Below, piece after piece: positions 39,834-53,100 of a stretch of 64,000 nucleotides of DNA. The first letter of the stretch is position 1. Each line of letters opens with the position of its first letter. Source of the DNA: Misgurnus anguillicaudatus (taxonomy: Eukaryota; Chordata; Actinopteri; Cypriniformes; Cobitidae); the NCBI RefSeq assembly GCF_027580225.2, contig NC_073348.2, forward strand, positions 26,430,501 through 26,494,500. Reading direction: 5' to 3'. Both the position numbers and the translations under genes were made by a program. Below the pieces are notes generated by a model. The model searched no databases. It had not been told where the DNA came from and worked only from the letters and a program-made list of their open reading frames with translations.

Positions 39834-40711
39834 CTCTGTCGATGATCTGATCACTCAATCGATTACCAATACCTCTTACAGCATCTCAATGACAACTTCA
39901 TACAGTACCTGGCTGCTAGTATAATCCACAGCACAGCTTTAAATAAAATTTAGCTTCTGGGGCCCAATACTACCTTTTAGCCAAGATTAGTGCATATCTG
40001 GAAACCTCAGTGTGTAAAACAGGGTTTGTGGACAAGCATCACTGACATGAGGAACAACAATAGTCCAATGCTAAATCCACACAGTCTTCAAATGCATAAT
40101 TTTTCACATATATGCATGTCTTGTATCATATCTGCGCGATTACTAGTGTCTCCGCTGTTGCCCAAGCTCATCGTTTTCTCGTTGATTTACTTCAGTAAGA
40201 TATATTTTCGCTGTTTGTTGGTGTTTAGCAGAGATGCTAAAGGATGCTTGTCGTGTGCGACTTTATTTGTCAGGACCCCGGCATTAAAGGGAATGTTCAT
40301 AAATACGCCTTAGGATCAGTTAACACTGTATTTTCCAATAAACCATTCTCTCATTGGCATTTTTTAAGTATTTAGGTATGTATCTATTTTTATAATGTAT
40401 TTTTTATTTTCGTGAATATTGGACACCTTAGGCTGAGTTATGTATACAAATCTAAAAATAAGAATAACAATACATTAATATATGATTTCGTTGAATTATT
40501 TTTTAAAGATTAACCTTTTATTCATTATTGTTAATGGATTTATAAAATACATATTAAATAAAGTAGAAGAACAGAAGAAAGTTTTGAATGAATCGTCACA
40601 TTTTAGACAGGCGCGTAATCAGACACCTAAGCGGAAGTAAACAGTTGTAGCTTGATATGTCATATGCTTTAGTTCTCTGGTTATTTACTAATATTTAATT
40701 GTTTTGATAAA
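39834..40711. promoter_or_regulatory. Shared divergent promoter region, proser1 / vps36
   Basis: The start codons of proser1 (minus) and vps36 (plus) are 878 bp apart, head to head, with no recognisable transposon between them. Both 5' UTRs and promoters must lie here unless there are more distant untranslated exons. There is no clear TATA box at a fixed distance and no CpG-island-like composition. A locally GC-richer stretch lies at about 40130-40280. Confidence 0.55.
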
Positions 40712-43700
40712 ATGGACCGATTTTCTTGGTCAAATGGACTTCTTGAGATGAACGAAACGTTAGTAATTCAGCAAAGAGGAGTGCGACTATACGATGGGGA
40801 AGACAAGGTATTTCAGTAACGTTAGTTCATACACTGCGTGCATAATTATTTTAAGTGAATATTTATGCTGGACGAAATTAATCGTGGAATTGAATTGGTA
40901 AAATATGTTTGGGAAAAAAAATGATCGAAATATTGACTTGCATTATGCGCAGTCTAGTTGCGCAAAGTTATAAAGTGACAGATTGTCAGTGAATAGTAAA
41001 TTTATATTTAAAAAAAAACATTTGAGATTATGTAGTTCTTATGTTGCTAATTTGTTGCAGATAATGAATGCAGATGTTGCCACGTTGATTTAAGGTGTTT
41101 AAAGATATGTAAAAATGTTCATATCAAATGGGTAGTTGGTATTGGTACAGCAAGGGCAAATGTTGTATAATTTACAAGTCTCGTTTGTTTCCTCAATGAC
41201 AGGCTAAACTTGATGTGGGAATTGTTCTTCTCAGTACACATCGCTTGCTTTGGAGAGACCAAAAGAACAATGTAATGTCATTTTAAGTATCTTTAACCCT
41301 TCTGATATTTAATCATGCCCAGTTTAATTGATGATCGAATCAGTTTGAATACTGACACTTACTGACACTTGTTTTTCTCACTGTAGGAATGCTGTATGTG
41401 CATACCTTTGTCACAGGTTATATTCTTTGAAGAGCAAGCAGCAGGCATTGGTAAAAGGTGACTCTCCACCGGTTTTAATAGTATTATGTGATTGATGTAT
41501 TATAATTTTCAGTGTTGTATAAACTATTGCTTTTAAACCCTGCAGTGCCAAAATTGTCATCCACCTGCATCCGACCCCCGAAAATAAGGAGCCAGGCCCA
41601 TACCAGCTGAGCAAGTATTCTTATATAAAGCTGTCTTTCAAGGAACATGGGCAGATTGAGGTCAGTAATTTATAAAGCATTAATATTTGAATTTAGATAT
41701 AGGTTTTCTTCATTGTGTATGTAGCTTATAAGTTTGTTAGCACAATATCCAATTTGCAGTTATGGCATGTAACCTATGTGCTGTTCGATATGTAGTTTTA
41801 CAGACGTCTAACAGAGGAGTTGACTCAGAAACGATGGGAGAATACACCTGTATCACAGCCTATACCCACAGGAACAGGACCCAAGGTCAGAGGTCACATT
41901 ATTCAGTAGTGTCAGCTTGACTAAGACTTTGTGTGATATGTGAAAGAATACTTTCTGCATTCAAACTGGGGTTGCACGGCGATTAGTCGTGATTAATCTG
42001 TTGCAGAGTGGGGGTTTTTGTTTGCATTGTATATGTGTGTGAACTGCGAGTAATAATAATTATATATAAATATGCACACATGTATGTATAATTTTAAGAA
42101 AAAAATATATTTATATATTAAGCATTTATATCTAATATAAATTATACATAAATATATACAAATGTATATACACATGTAAACATTTCTTAAATATATACAT
42201 GCATGTGTGTGTGTTTATTTATTTATACAATTTTATTATACACAGTACACACACATAAATTATGTAAACAAAAACTTTTATTCTGCAATAGATTAGTCGC
42301 GATTAATCGTTATGCAGCCCTAATTTAAACCTGAATATATTGAGTTTTTTTTTTATGATAGTGGTTGTTATATATATTTTTTTATTTAATTATTATGTTA
42401 AGTAATAGACATTTGAAAATGTCTGTTATAACAACAAATATATATAAGACATGTAAAAGTAAAATAAACTGACAAAATGACATTACAATCAAAATCCCTG
42501 CCATCCATATCTGAAAACATTTGTAATGATTTTGAATAAATAATCATGTAGTATCATTTGGATCCTCTTGGTGGCACTGTGATATACTCTTGCCATTTGA
42601 TTAACCAATACTGTTACACTTGTAATGGTTGTAAATACAAATATTTGCACAATGGTTTTCACTTACTTTTGCTTTGTCAGTCTGTTATGATATCAGTATG
42701 ATATATATAGTTTTCAGTATTTGTATGGATTGCAAATAGATTGCAAATGCAGCACTTAAAGATTGTGGCTTGTGAGTAAATCCTTGGCAAACTCTTTCCT
42801 TCCTTACCCTTTGTTATTTGTTTTCATGTATGTTTTATGACTGATTGTTTGTGTGTGTGTGTGTCTAACAATGTGAAGGGTACTTTTTTCTGTGGTTCTG
42901 TAGGCAGGAAAGACACGCGCTGTTGGAATTGTGGGTATTGAACGGAAGCTGGAGGAGAAGAGAAAAGAGACGGATAAAAATATTTCAGAGGTAAGAGAGA
43001 TTAAAACAGATTCAGAAAGACCTACATAAAGAAATTAAGAATAAACATACTAAAATATGATCCACATGACTACGCTTGAGGTAAATGCACAGGAAACATG
43101 TGCCCCCTCTTCTGATTGGACCCTGATGTTAAAAGTGGCGCCCTGCTTTTAATGCTATATGACCTCATGACTCTGATTAGGCTTCCTGGCACAGATATAA
43201 TAAGAGATGAAAAGAGAGTACACTGGGATATCCTGTAGGTGTGGGTACACAGAGTGATTTAAAAATGATTACAACCTCTGATAAGGGGTAGAAAAAAATA
43301 CAAGGTATTAATAAAAGACTGGTGTTTTCAGGATGTGTTTGGATGTAGTGATAATTTCATTATTTCTCTTCTTTTTGTCAGGCCTTTGAAGATCTCAGCA
43401 AACTCATGGAAAAGGTCAGTTTCAGTAGGCCAGTAGGTCAATTTCAAGTTTATCTATGTTTTATGACTCACTATCTCCCCCCGCAGGCCAAAGAGATGGT
43501 GGAGCTCTCCAAATCCATTGCCAATAAAATCAAAGACAAACAGGGTGACATCACAGAAGATGAGGTGAGCTTCTGGGAGTGGTTGCAAGTTGTGACATCT
43601 TGTTGGTGGTCCACTGTGGAAGAAAGAGCAAAACAGTATATCACCTGTTGAAATATTTGATTTATTTTAGCCAATCACATTTGTATAAAAACTTTGCCCT

Positions 43701-46700
43701 TCAAATAGGCTATTTCATGCAAAGTCAATGCATTGATCCCTTTAAAGTGATATACTTTTCAGATAACATTTGGCTGTCCAGTGTTACTGTTAGTAAGGTT
43801 TTGTGTTTTATTTGATCATCACAAAATGTTTTATAGCAGATATATCAGTACTTTCCCGTCTTACAATGCATATTTGTATTATGTGTCATGTTCTGTGCCA
43901 CTGAAGTGTCTATACATTTAAAGCTCGGCAAACATTAGCAGCATAATCCGCATTGAGCTCAGTAATTCTGGTTGCTCACAACACACACTTGGGTGTTTCA
44001 CAATAAGGAGATAAAAAAATAGGCTGGTTTTTAGGATTGAGCACATATGGTGCACACTAGGTACAGGATAATGAAATGGATGCATACCATTTTTTGCATT
44101 TATTTTAAACGCTGGCATGCTAAAATTGGATATGCTGCCAAACATTCAAATATAATTTTTTACAAATAATTTTAAGAAGATGTGTTTAGTGTTGTAGAGT
44201 TGCAGTTGTATTTTTCTCATGCCTGTTTGTGCTACCTGACAGACTATCCGCTTCAAGTCATATTTGCTAAGTATGGGCATAGCCAACCCAGTGACCAGAG
44301 AAACACACGGTTCAGGCACACAGTACCACATTCAGCTCGCAAAACAGCTCGGGGACATGCTGCAAGCGCCACTGGAGGTAATGACCTTACTGTTTTATAT
44401 ACTTGCACGACAATCATGTTTATCAGGAAGCCATGCATGCTCATTTGGGTATGTGTGTTGTTATACTGAAGGGGGTTTGATTTACGTGACATAATTTCCT
44501 TATAGCATGGGTCTATAGTTTACCTAGACTTTAAAATGATGGCTATTGCTTGCTGGACTGTGATATATTGTGTTGTCTGCTGCTCTCTGTCCATCGGTCA
44601 CTCTTAGGAGCGTGGAGGTATGATGGCGCTTACTGAGGTGTACTGTCTGGTGAACAGAGCCCGAGGGATGGAGGTAAGATGCACCTTCACACGTACATGG
44701 TTGGTGCTTAATCCAAGCCAATCTTACAGTAATCTTCTGTCCAGCTGCATTAAGTATGACAGTCATCTGGAGAGACACAAACATTCTGTCATCATTACGC
44801 TATGTTTAAGTAAATTGGTAGTAATGAATTTTATTTTAAATTGAAAAACTAGACTTCAGTAACACATGAGACATGAATGTAATGTAATGCAAAATATATC
44901 TGGTGATTCATTTCAAAAAGTCAAACTTTGAATATTCTTCTCAGCTTCTCTCTCCAGAGGACTTGGTCAATGCCTGCAAGATGTTTGAATCACTTAAGCT
45001 CCCTCTGCGGTAAGGCTACGAACATTTGTATGTGTGTAGATCAGGCTTTGTTGGCAAAAGCAGGTCAGTGTGGGATCGGTCAGCCACTTCCTGGCAGACT
45101 TCCTGTTTTCAGGATCCATGTCCGCCCTCTGTCTTAGCTTTTCACCTTTTAAAAGAAAGCAACAGTTTGAGTCACCGACCGCAATGCTTACTATTAAATT
45201 TCATTTCGGTTGCAATCCTTTTAGGGTCTTACAGCGACCAACAACAGGGTGTTTTCTATTTCTCTAGGTTGCGAATATTCGACAGCGGGGTGATGGTGGT
45301 TCAGCTTCAATCCCACAGTGAGGAGGAGATGATTGCCTCAGCTCTAGATAATGTGAGTGTCATGCCATCATATCCAAACCTCTCATCTGTGAAATCACTT
45401 GTGGGCCTTCAAACATCATGCAGTAACTTGTCATTTTTATTGTGGGTTTCTGAAGTGGAAATTGGAGCAGATCTGCGACCACAAACTTGTACAGCCAATA
45501 CTTCCCCGTCAATTGAATAGTTACTGTTAGGAGTTTACACCGTACTATAAGAAACTAATCGCTGGTGTTCGAAGTCTTCATTATATGAAATGAACTACCT
45601 CGGACAAGACACAGCTAGCAGATGTGTTGGGGGTGGTGGTGGTGTTTTAGGTCAAAGGGCTGGAACAAGAGGCGTGTCAGATTAGAAATTTCCATCCCTG
45701 AAGAGTGCAAGACAGATGTGGTAAAAAAAGAGAAATGTTCAAATGAGCAAATACATTTAAAGATTTCTGAGAGTTCAGTGTGGAGCAGCAAATATTGCTT
45801 TACTCACTAAATATAGTGAATCTCATATAACAAGGCATGAACATGTTTAAATAATAATTAACCCTAGAATCACAAAGAAATAAAAAAATTAAACCTACTT
45901 TAAAGGGACACTTGACTCTTCCAAAATATGCTCACCTTCCAGCTCCCCTAGAGTTAAACATTTGATTTTTACTGTTTTGGAATCCATTCAGCTGATCTCC
46001 GGGTCTGGTAGTACCACTTTTAGCATAGCTTAGCACAATCCATTGAATCTAATTAGACCATTAGCATCACGCTAAAAAATAACCAAAGAGTTTAGATATT
46101 TAAAACTTGACACTTCTGTAGTTACATCGTGTACTAAATAATGCTGTGTTTACACCAGCCGCGGTAGAGGCGTGAAGCGCGAGTGATTTCAATGTTAAGT
46201 AAATGAGAAGACGCATTGACACTCGTCTGGAGGTCTCGGTGCGCAGATGAGACGTCTAGTTCCTTCAAATGGCGCGAATTGAGAGGTACACGCGAATGGT
46301 GCTTTTTGCATTTTGCTTTTGACGCGAATTGGCGGCTGACTATTGAACTTTGCCGGAATTTCGTGCCGCGTTAACCAATAAGGAGCCTGCTTGCTGCTGT
46401 GGCGGCAGCCACGCCCGGAGTCACTCATTCAACCTGAAGGAACGCTTGATATTGTCCGTGAGCAGTCATCCGGAGCTATACGACCCAAGTTCATATTTTA
46501 TATAGAGTCAGGAATAAAAGGACCTCGCTTGAAAGACTGTCAGTGAGGACATCGGGCAACCTGGACGTTTATTGACCCGTGCCATTTATTTTCCCCTATA
46601 GTAAGGTTACCAAATACAAACCGGTAACTCTCTCGATAAATGCACAATCAACATCAGTCATCTTGCAAACAGACAACCGCATAGCACTTGCCCCTCCCAC

Positions 46701-48240
46701 AAGAAGCGGATTTTGCCTTTGACCACGTCAAATGCTTGCTTTTTCCGCGCGTCTACTTCGCTCCAGACGTGCGAATGCATTCAGACTGTTCAAGCGCAAA
46801 CTAGACGCGATTTTAATGCCTGAAACGCGGTTGGTGTAAACCATAGACCGTAAAAAATATTCACGTAGTGTCTGTGACGTCACCCATTGGTTTGTGAAGA
46901 TTGCTTTTGAAGCTTAAAGTAGGCGTTGCCTGCTGTCGCCATCTTGGCCGCGCGTCCCTGCGCATTACTCGCGGAAAACCAAAAATGGTTAAAGAGGCGG
47001 GACATGGGTGAAGCTGATGTGAAACCACGCCCGCCTAGCGCGAGTCTAGTGACAGCAGTGGCTGTTATACCCATCACTCAAGTGGCCACGCCCTTAATTA
47101 TGCAGAAGTATAAGACTTAATATAAAAACGGATGAGTTACAAAAAAATTCACCCACCTCACAGTTGTCATGAAGGGCAAAATTAGCTATATAGGCCAAAA
47201 AAACTTTTTGTACCAGGCTGTAAACATATTATTTTCTACTGTAAAGTTGGCCATTTTTAACATGGGAGTCTATGGGAATTGACTCCCTTTTGGAGCCAGC
47301 CTCAAGCGGCCAGTCGATGAATTGCAGTTTAAGTCACTTCCATGTTGGCTTCATTAGAGAGATCGGAAGGTTGCCCCTCGGTGTAAACGCAGCATAAGAC
47401 CGATATTACGCAGCGCCTGAAAATAGTCCCCTGCTATTGAAAGTAACCAAGGGGACTATTTTGGGCATTGCGTAATATCACTACGCCTGCTGCAGCCATG
47501 TTACATCAGCAAAGTCCTTGATTATTACGACAGAATGAGAGTATAGTTCCTAGCCATTTTCTGTTGGTCTTAGTAAACAATGTAACTATACAGAAGAGTC
47601 AAGTTTTAAACAGGAGAAATATCAAAACTCTTTGGTTATTTTTTGGCGCAGTGCTAATGGTCTAATCAGATTCAATGGATTATGCTAAGCTATGCTAAAA
47701 GTGGTACCGCCAGACACGGAGATCAGCTGAATGGATTCCAAAACAGTAAAAATCTAATGTTTGGCTCTAGAGGATCTGGAGAATGAGCATATTTTCAAAA
47801 AAGTGGAGTTCCCTTTAAGAAAATTTCCCCATAAGCTTTGTGACACATATCTTTATAAAAACATACACTGTAAAAAAATGCATCATATTAGCTTTCGCAG
47901 ATAATCCAGAAGCACATGCCAGTGGTTATAATGGACATCCATCTGATTTAACTGCGGTTTACTTTGGCTCCTGTATCCTAGGTGACTGATAAGGGCTCCC
48001 TTACAGCCGAAGAGTTTGCCAAGTTGTTAGGACTCTCAGTTCTTCTTGCTAAAGAGCGGTACTGTCTGTTTATTTGCTGAAATCACATTGCTAATATAAA
48101 TATTATATAATTGTTTTATGTATAATAATATTTATGTCACTATATCTTTCTTTCACAGGTTGTTATTAGCGGAAAAAATTGGTCACTTATGCCGCGACGA
48201 TTCAGTGGAAGGTCTGCGTTTTTACCCAAACCTGTTCTGA
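40712..48240 (+). CDS. vps36: vps36, ESCRT-II complex subunit VPS36
   Basis: Fourteen coding exons, all phases closing: 40712-40807, 41203-41271, 41387-41457, 41546-41660, 41796-41885, 42904-42990, 43382-43414, 43487-43564, 44243-44377, 44608-44673, 44945-45009, 45268-45352, 47982-48058 and 48159-48240. They give 382 residues against 386 in human. The N-terminal GLUE domain (about residues 1-140; starts [12 protein letters not shown], has STHRLLWRD) is a split PH fold that binds PI3P-type lipids and ubiquitin; there is no NZF insert, as expected for animals. A helical linker follows (about 155-205, LSKSIANKI), then tandem winged helices ([26 protein letters not shown]) and the usual end [12 protein letters not shown]36 with VPS22 and two VPS25 copies forms ESCRT-II on endosomes and links ubiquitinated cargo to ESCRT-III. 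The 2.6 kb intron before 47982 is filled mainly by nested MITEs. Confidence 0.96.
41967..42322. mobile_element. Palindromic hAT-like MITE in vps36 intron 5
   Basis: Left GGGTTGCACGGCGATTAGTCG is mirrored by CGCGATTAATCGTTATGCAGCCC at the right. The AT-rich centre contains (ATAT/GTGT)n. The flanks ATTCAAAC and ATTTAAAC resemble a decayed 8 bp duplication. Confidence 0.75.
46141..47395. mobile_element. Nested DNA element E (ATGCTGTGTTTACACC ends)
   Basis: Left ATGCTGTGTTTACACCAGCC is mirrored by GGTTGGTGTAAAC plus GCAGCAT at the right; the right terminus is split by a third element. An antisense fragment of the same family lies at about 51320-51845 (shared AAGAAGCGGATTTTGCCTT and GACAACCGCATAGCAC). 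Confidence 0.75.
46842..47379. mobile_element. Third-level nested MITE F with direct target duplication
   Basis: Inserted into the right terminus of element E. GGTGTAAAC occurs at both 46833-46841 and 47380-47388, an 8-9 bp target duplication of hAT type. The start CATAGACCGTAAAAAATA and the internal TTGAAGCTTAAAGTAGG are features of a repeat widespread in cyprinids. Confidence 0.8.
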
Positions 48241-50092
48241 CGCATGCTGCTGATATATTATCGACCGTGACCCTGGGGTTCTTCCTGCCGGACTCAGATC
48301 TCATTCAGAACAGAGCTGATAAAATGATAAGCACTTGCTCTGGACATAGGAGGCACCTACTTTCTACTGTTTTAATGTCAATAGCGTCTTTCATAAATGT
48401 TGGTTGAGGTACTTGCGTGTTTATCTGCAATCCATAGGACTGTTTGGCCTAAAGCAGGCTTTATATGTCATCATGTGTTCTCATGCTGTTGGATTTCAGA
48501 GAACTCTGTAAAACTTTAATTGCCAACATAAACTGAATATTTGGTGAGAGCATTGTTACATGTCTTGGCCAGTGAAAGTTGGTTCAACATTACCACACAT
48601 TTACAAATTATTAAATATTTTGTATCATTGAGTTTAATGTGGTTTTTCTTTTAATGCATAGCTGCTGCAAACTTTCTACTGTAAATTATTTTCATTGGAG
48701 GTCTCTATATGAACTGGTATTAGTGATAAATTATTGTCTGTTATTCCCAGATTTATTCCAAGAAATGTGTGAGCCAAAAATCACAAATGAGATCAGTTAC
48801 AATGGGTGGGATGTTCCTATAGTAGTCTAATGCATTAAATACTGTTTAAGGTAGTCTGACATGCTAACCTCATCTAGACAGACCTCCCTATTGTGTGCAG
48901 ATTTATTGAGGTGAATTCATCTCTTGATAACTGCCTGTAATCCTGCAAATAATCTCTTGAATTGCTCGTGCCATTTATAAATCATTGATTTGAATATTGT
49001 AATGCGACGGCTAGACTTGAAACTAAACAGATTTTGGTGAAGAAGTACGGGGACAGATCACATACTAAATTTATTTCCCAAACAATAGTAAAGGAAGCAG
49101 GGGAATGCGCGCTCACGATCGGGCTGTCTGACAGAAAAAGGGAATGCGCGCTCTCCGTCAGTGCGCAGCTTGCTCCGTGACGCTTCATTTATTTACGCTT
49201 GAAACAAACTCATGGTAACATCTTGCCTTTGAGCCCGACCAGGACGTATTCATTCAAAGGAAATAGGCTGTTCAAACGTCTCGATGTCATATGTAAGTTT
49301 ATTTATTTTTCTTTGCTACCTATAATAGTCTGTGTACTTTTACTAGTCTATTAAATTCACACATTCAAGTTCATTTGGGGATATCTTGCGAATATTTTGG
49401 AAAACAATGATGCGTGAAGGTATAATTTTGTAAATTTTTGTCTATACAACACAATGATTTAGGGTTTTTTAATGTATTTTTTGTGATTGTCCAGGAAACA
49501 GCAGTAGGTTATTATTAGGCGTGTTTATATTGTAGTGGAGGCCGGGGCTAGTTGTCACACAGTAAAGTTTTATAGGATTCTGAGCTATACGTCCAATTGT
49601 ATAAATATTTATTTTCTCTAGCAGTAGTGTTGTTGGTTTTTAATCCTTGTTCAAAGCTATATTTTTAATATCATCCACTCTTATGCTAACATATTTTTGT
49701 AATAGCTGTTGGCTAAACAAGTGAACACAGTAAAACCACAAATAGCCTACTTTCAGACCGGAGTCGACTTTGAAGATAGACTTTGATGGAAAACTGTACA
49801 AAATGCATAATTATGTAAATAAATATTTTAAAAGTTAGACAATACTTTACCATACATATCTGTAAAGAACTCTCATTATTACATTGTTTTTATACATTTG
49901 TATTTATTTCTTATGTTATGTATATAAATTATCAAATCCTTTGTGTGTGCACAACTAGGCGAATAAAGCTCATTCTGATTTTCTAAATTTTTAGGATAGG
50001 GCAAGTTGTTAAATGTCTTTTATGCTGAATTTCTATACAATTTGTACATCACTCTCCTTTCTCTTTCTCTCTCCTGTTTATCTGACTTTCAG
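48241..50092 (+). other. vps36 3' UTR, intergenic DNA and candidate thsd1 5' UTR exon
   Basis: Short gap between vps36 and thsd1. vps36 transcripts probably end before about 48900. A GC-richer stretch at about 49100-49290 ends at a good donor (CATAT|GTAAGTTT after 49291). It is the best candidate for the first untranslated thsd1 exon, since the coding exon begins at an acceptor (50091-50092). I see no transposon and no open reading frame of interest. Confidence 0.45.
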
Positions 50093-50158
50093 GACAGAGT
50101 CATAAGTAGTTCAGTGAAGTGATGTGGACAAAAAAGATAAGAGGTTGCAGGAGCCGGA

Positions 50159-53100
50159 ATGACACAGGGCTTTCCTACAGTGACCCCATTTCTGCTTCTC
50201 TTCCTGATAGGATTTGGTATGGAGATTGGCCATCTTATGTAGTTAAATACTTACAACAACACTTTGTAAAAACAGGTGTAATGAAGCCATTCAATTCTCA
50301 TTATCACTGTAAATGCATATCAACATATATGTTACTTTAACTTAAAAAAACAAGTTAAACTATTTCAACTTGTTTTTATTAGTTATGTCAACTTATCACA
50401 TGTAAAAACGTAATAATAATAGGTTGAATTGACTTGCAAAACCAAGTTTTACATATACAAGTGTATACAAGTTTTACTATACACTGAAAAAAAAAGATTC
50501 ATTCAATTTACTCAATTAAGTGGTTGCAATCAATTTATTTAAGCTAATTTAAGCAAAAGTTTTTTGTTTTGTTTTGTATTTCTATTAAGTGGTTGCAATC
50601 AATTTATTTAAGCTAATTTAAGCAAAAGTTTTTTGTTTTGTTTTGTATTTCTAATTTTTTGTTTAAAAGTAGCTTAAATAAATTGAATGCGACCACTTAC
50701 CTTAAAAAAAATGAGTAAATTGAATGAATAATTTTTTTCAGTGTACACAGGAATCAAGACAGAAATCAGTTTAGTTACATTCCCAGTTTTACATGCAAAT
50801 AATGGTTTACATGCGAGTCTGTGATTGGCGGTGTGCACTACATTAAATCAGGCTCGTTTGGAGAGGAAAATAGAGGGAGAGGGAAGGGAGGGTCACTGAT
50901 TCTTCCGTGCATTCTCTTCCCTTGCATGCATTTGTTTTTTCTGCAGGAAGTGACCCACACGTAGTAAATCACAATGCCTTCCTTAAGTTCTCATATAGTG
51001 CACTAATAAACAATAGGGAAAACTCACATAAAACACCAATATGAATTTGTACTTTAAGTAAGCAAAATGAATAAAAATGAAGGCACTTGATTGATATTAG
51101 AGAGAGGGTCTAACTTCTGGCTTTTCAAAGTTAAAAGCTAGCAAATTCGTAGCATCATTGCAAAGCAAACATCTTTAACTTAAAAAAGTAAAGATCTAGT
51201 AGTTATAAACAGCTATACATTATTATTTCTTGCTGCTTTATGCCTTAAAGGTGCAAATATGTTCATAATATAAATGCAACCTGTTAACTCAATTCTGCAA
51301 GTGTTATGCTGAATTGCAACCAACCGGCGTTTCAGGCGTCCACCGCGTCACCGCACTCGCTTTTGAAACGCATAGAGACAGCTATGGTAGCAACCACCGT
51401 GAAAAACATGTAGATTGACGGAGACAACTTAGTAAAAAGCAAGCATTTGATCCGGTAAGGCAAAATCCGCTTCTTGTGGGAGAAAGTGCTATGCGGTTGT
51501 CTGTTTGCACAGATGACTGATGTTGAATGTGCATTTATCGTAGAGGGGACCCTCGGTGTATTTGGTAACGTCTTCATTCTATAGCGGGTAATAATAAACG
51601 GTGCGGGTCGATAAACGGTTCACGTGACTCAAAAGTGAAATGTCTATTACAACTTACCAGGATAATGCCCGATAGTCCTCACTGTACAATCTTCCAAGCG
51701 AGGTCCTTCTTTATTCCTGTCTCTAGAAATTACAGAACTTGTGTCGTTTAGCTCCGGATAACTGCTTCACGGACAATAAATGCAAGCGTTCCTTCAGGTT
51801 GAATGAGTGACTCCGGGCATCCTGATTACACTGCCAAAGTTCAATAATTTTCAACTCGTGCATCAGCCGGCAATTCTTATTATTTTTGTCTTGTTTTCAC
51901 AAAAAAATATCTAAAAATACCCATGAAAATAAGTCTAGTTTTTAGACCAAAAATATCACATTTAAGTGATTTCACATGTGCATAAAACAAGCAAAAAATC
52001 ACTTGCCAATGGGCTAAGCTAATTTTCTTGACATTATCTTGAATCTAGTGTTTAAGAAAAATGTTCAAGATTTTTTTGCTTACCCCATAGGCAGATTTTT
52101 TTGCTTGTTTTATTCACAAAATCACTTACATTTGATATTTTTGGTCTAAAAACTATTTACTTAACTATAAAACTATAAACTATAGACTTTTTTTCTTTGT
52201 TCATTTTGCTCATCAAGAAAAAGCATCTTAATTTATGAATGTTTAGATATTTTTACTGAAAACAAGACAAAAATACTAAGACATTTTTTTCTTGAAACAC
52301 ATTTTTTGCAGTGTACCTCTTCCCATTTTTTTTTTGTGTTTCATATTTGTAGCAATGGCTGATATCCAGCTCTGGCCATCAATGCACATTGCTTTGAGCA
52401 ATGCCAGCGTGTTTGTGAATTACAGTGCTGACGGCAACTCCACCGGCTACAAATTGACCCTGACGCTGATTGACATCGACAAACATGTTACAGTATTCAC
52501 CAGACCACTTCCTGTTGACCAATCAGAAGGGTCACTGGAGTTCGACTGCTCCTTCTTCCTGTTTGCAGGTAATTTCAGATTCAGACTGGAGCAGAAACAC
52601 GACCAGGCTGTGTCTAACCAGAGCGCCATCTGGCGGTGGAGCCCGGTTCTCCGTGTGCACTGGCCAACCTTTCACCTGACTGTTGAACGTGCCAACAACA
52701 ACCAAAGCTCTAATGGCTTTAGGATTGGCGTGCACACCAATGACAACTTCCACCCTTGTCCCAATGGAAAAGCCTCATCTCTCGACCTTGATGTCAGCTA
52801 CCTGGAGCAAGTCCAGATAGGCAGGAACACCATTGACAAGGTGCAAAACCGAATAAGACACAACATTAAATTGGTCAGGTCTCAGCATGTTGAGATGGTT
52901 TGTGCTTCCTCTTTGACAGAACATGGATTTATTCAGATTTCCATAAAGTCCCCACATACTCAACAAGACATCACATCCTCCGGTCCATTGTACCTGTCAA
53001 GCATCTTTTCCTACAAGCTTCTCGTGGATGACATCTACAAAAGCGGTTGCGTTGAAACCGTATCTGTCCGTCGAATTGCTCCTCCTTGTATGGTTACTAA

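Larger units (their letters stand above)
45902..47818. mobile_element. MITE family N, complete copy, containing two nested elements
   Basis: Terminal inverted repeats of about 230 bp. The left arm starts AAAGGGACACTTGACTC, and the right arm ends AAGTGGAGTTCCCTTT with the mirrored GGATTATGCTAAGCTATGC block. Its centre holds the element at 46141-47395. Lies in vps36 intron 12. A half copy is at 20419. Confidence 0.85.

Noticed and set aside
45026..45520. 164-residue plus-strand frame
   Set aside because: Runs through a vps36 intron; only the part at 45268-45352 is a real exon and it is read in the same gene.
52292..52354. ATG at 52292 giving an apparent signal peptide in front of thsd1 exon 2
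   Set aside because: The ATG lies inside the transposon end and the intron polypyrimidine tract; the spliced exon at 50159 gives a better signal peptide in the right phase.
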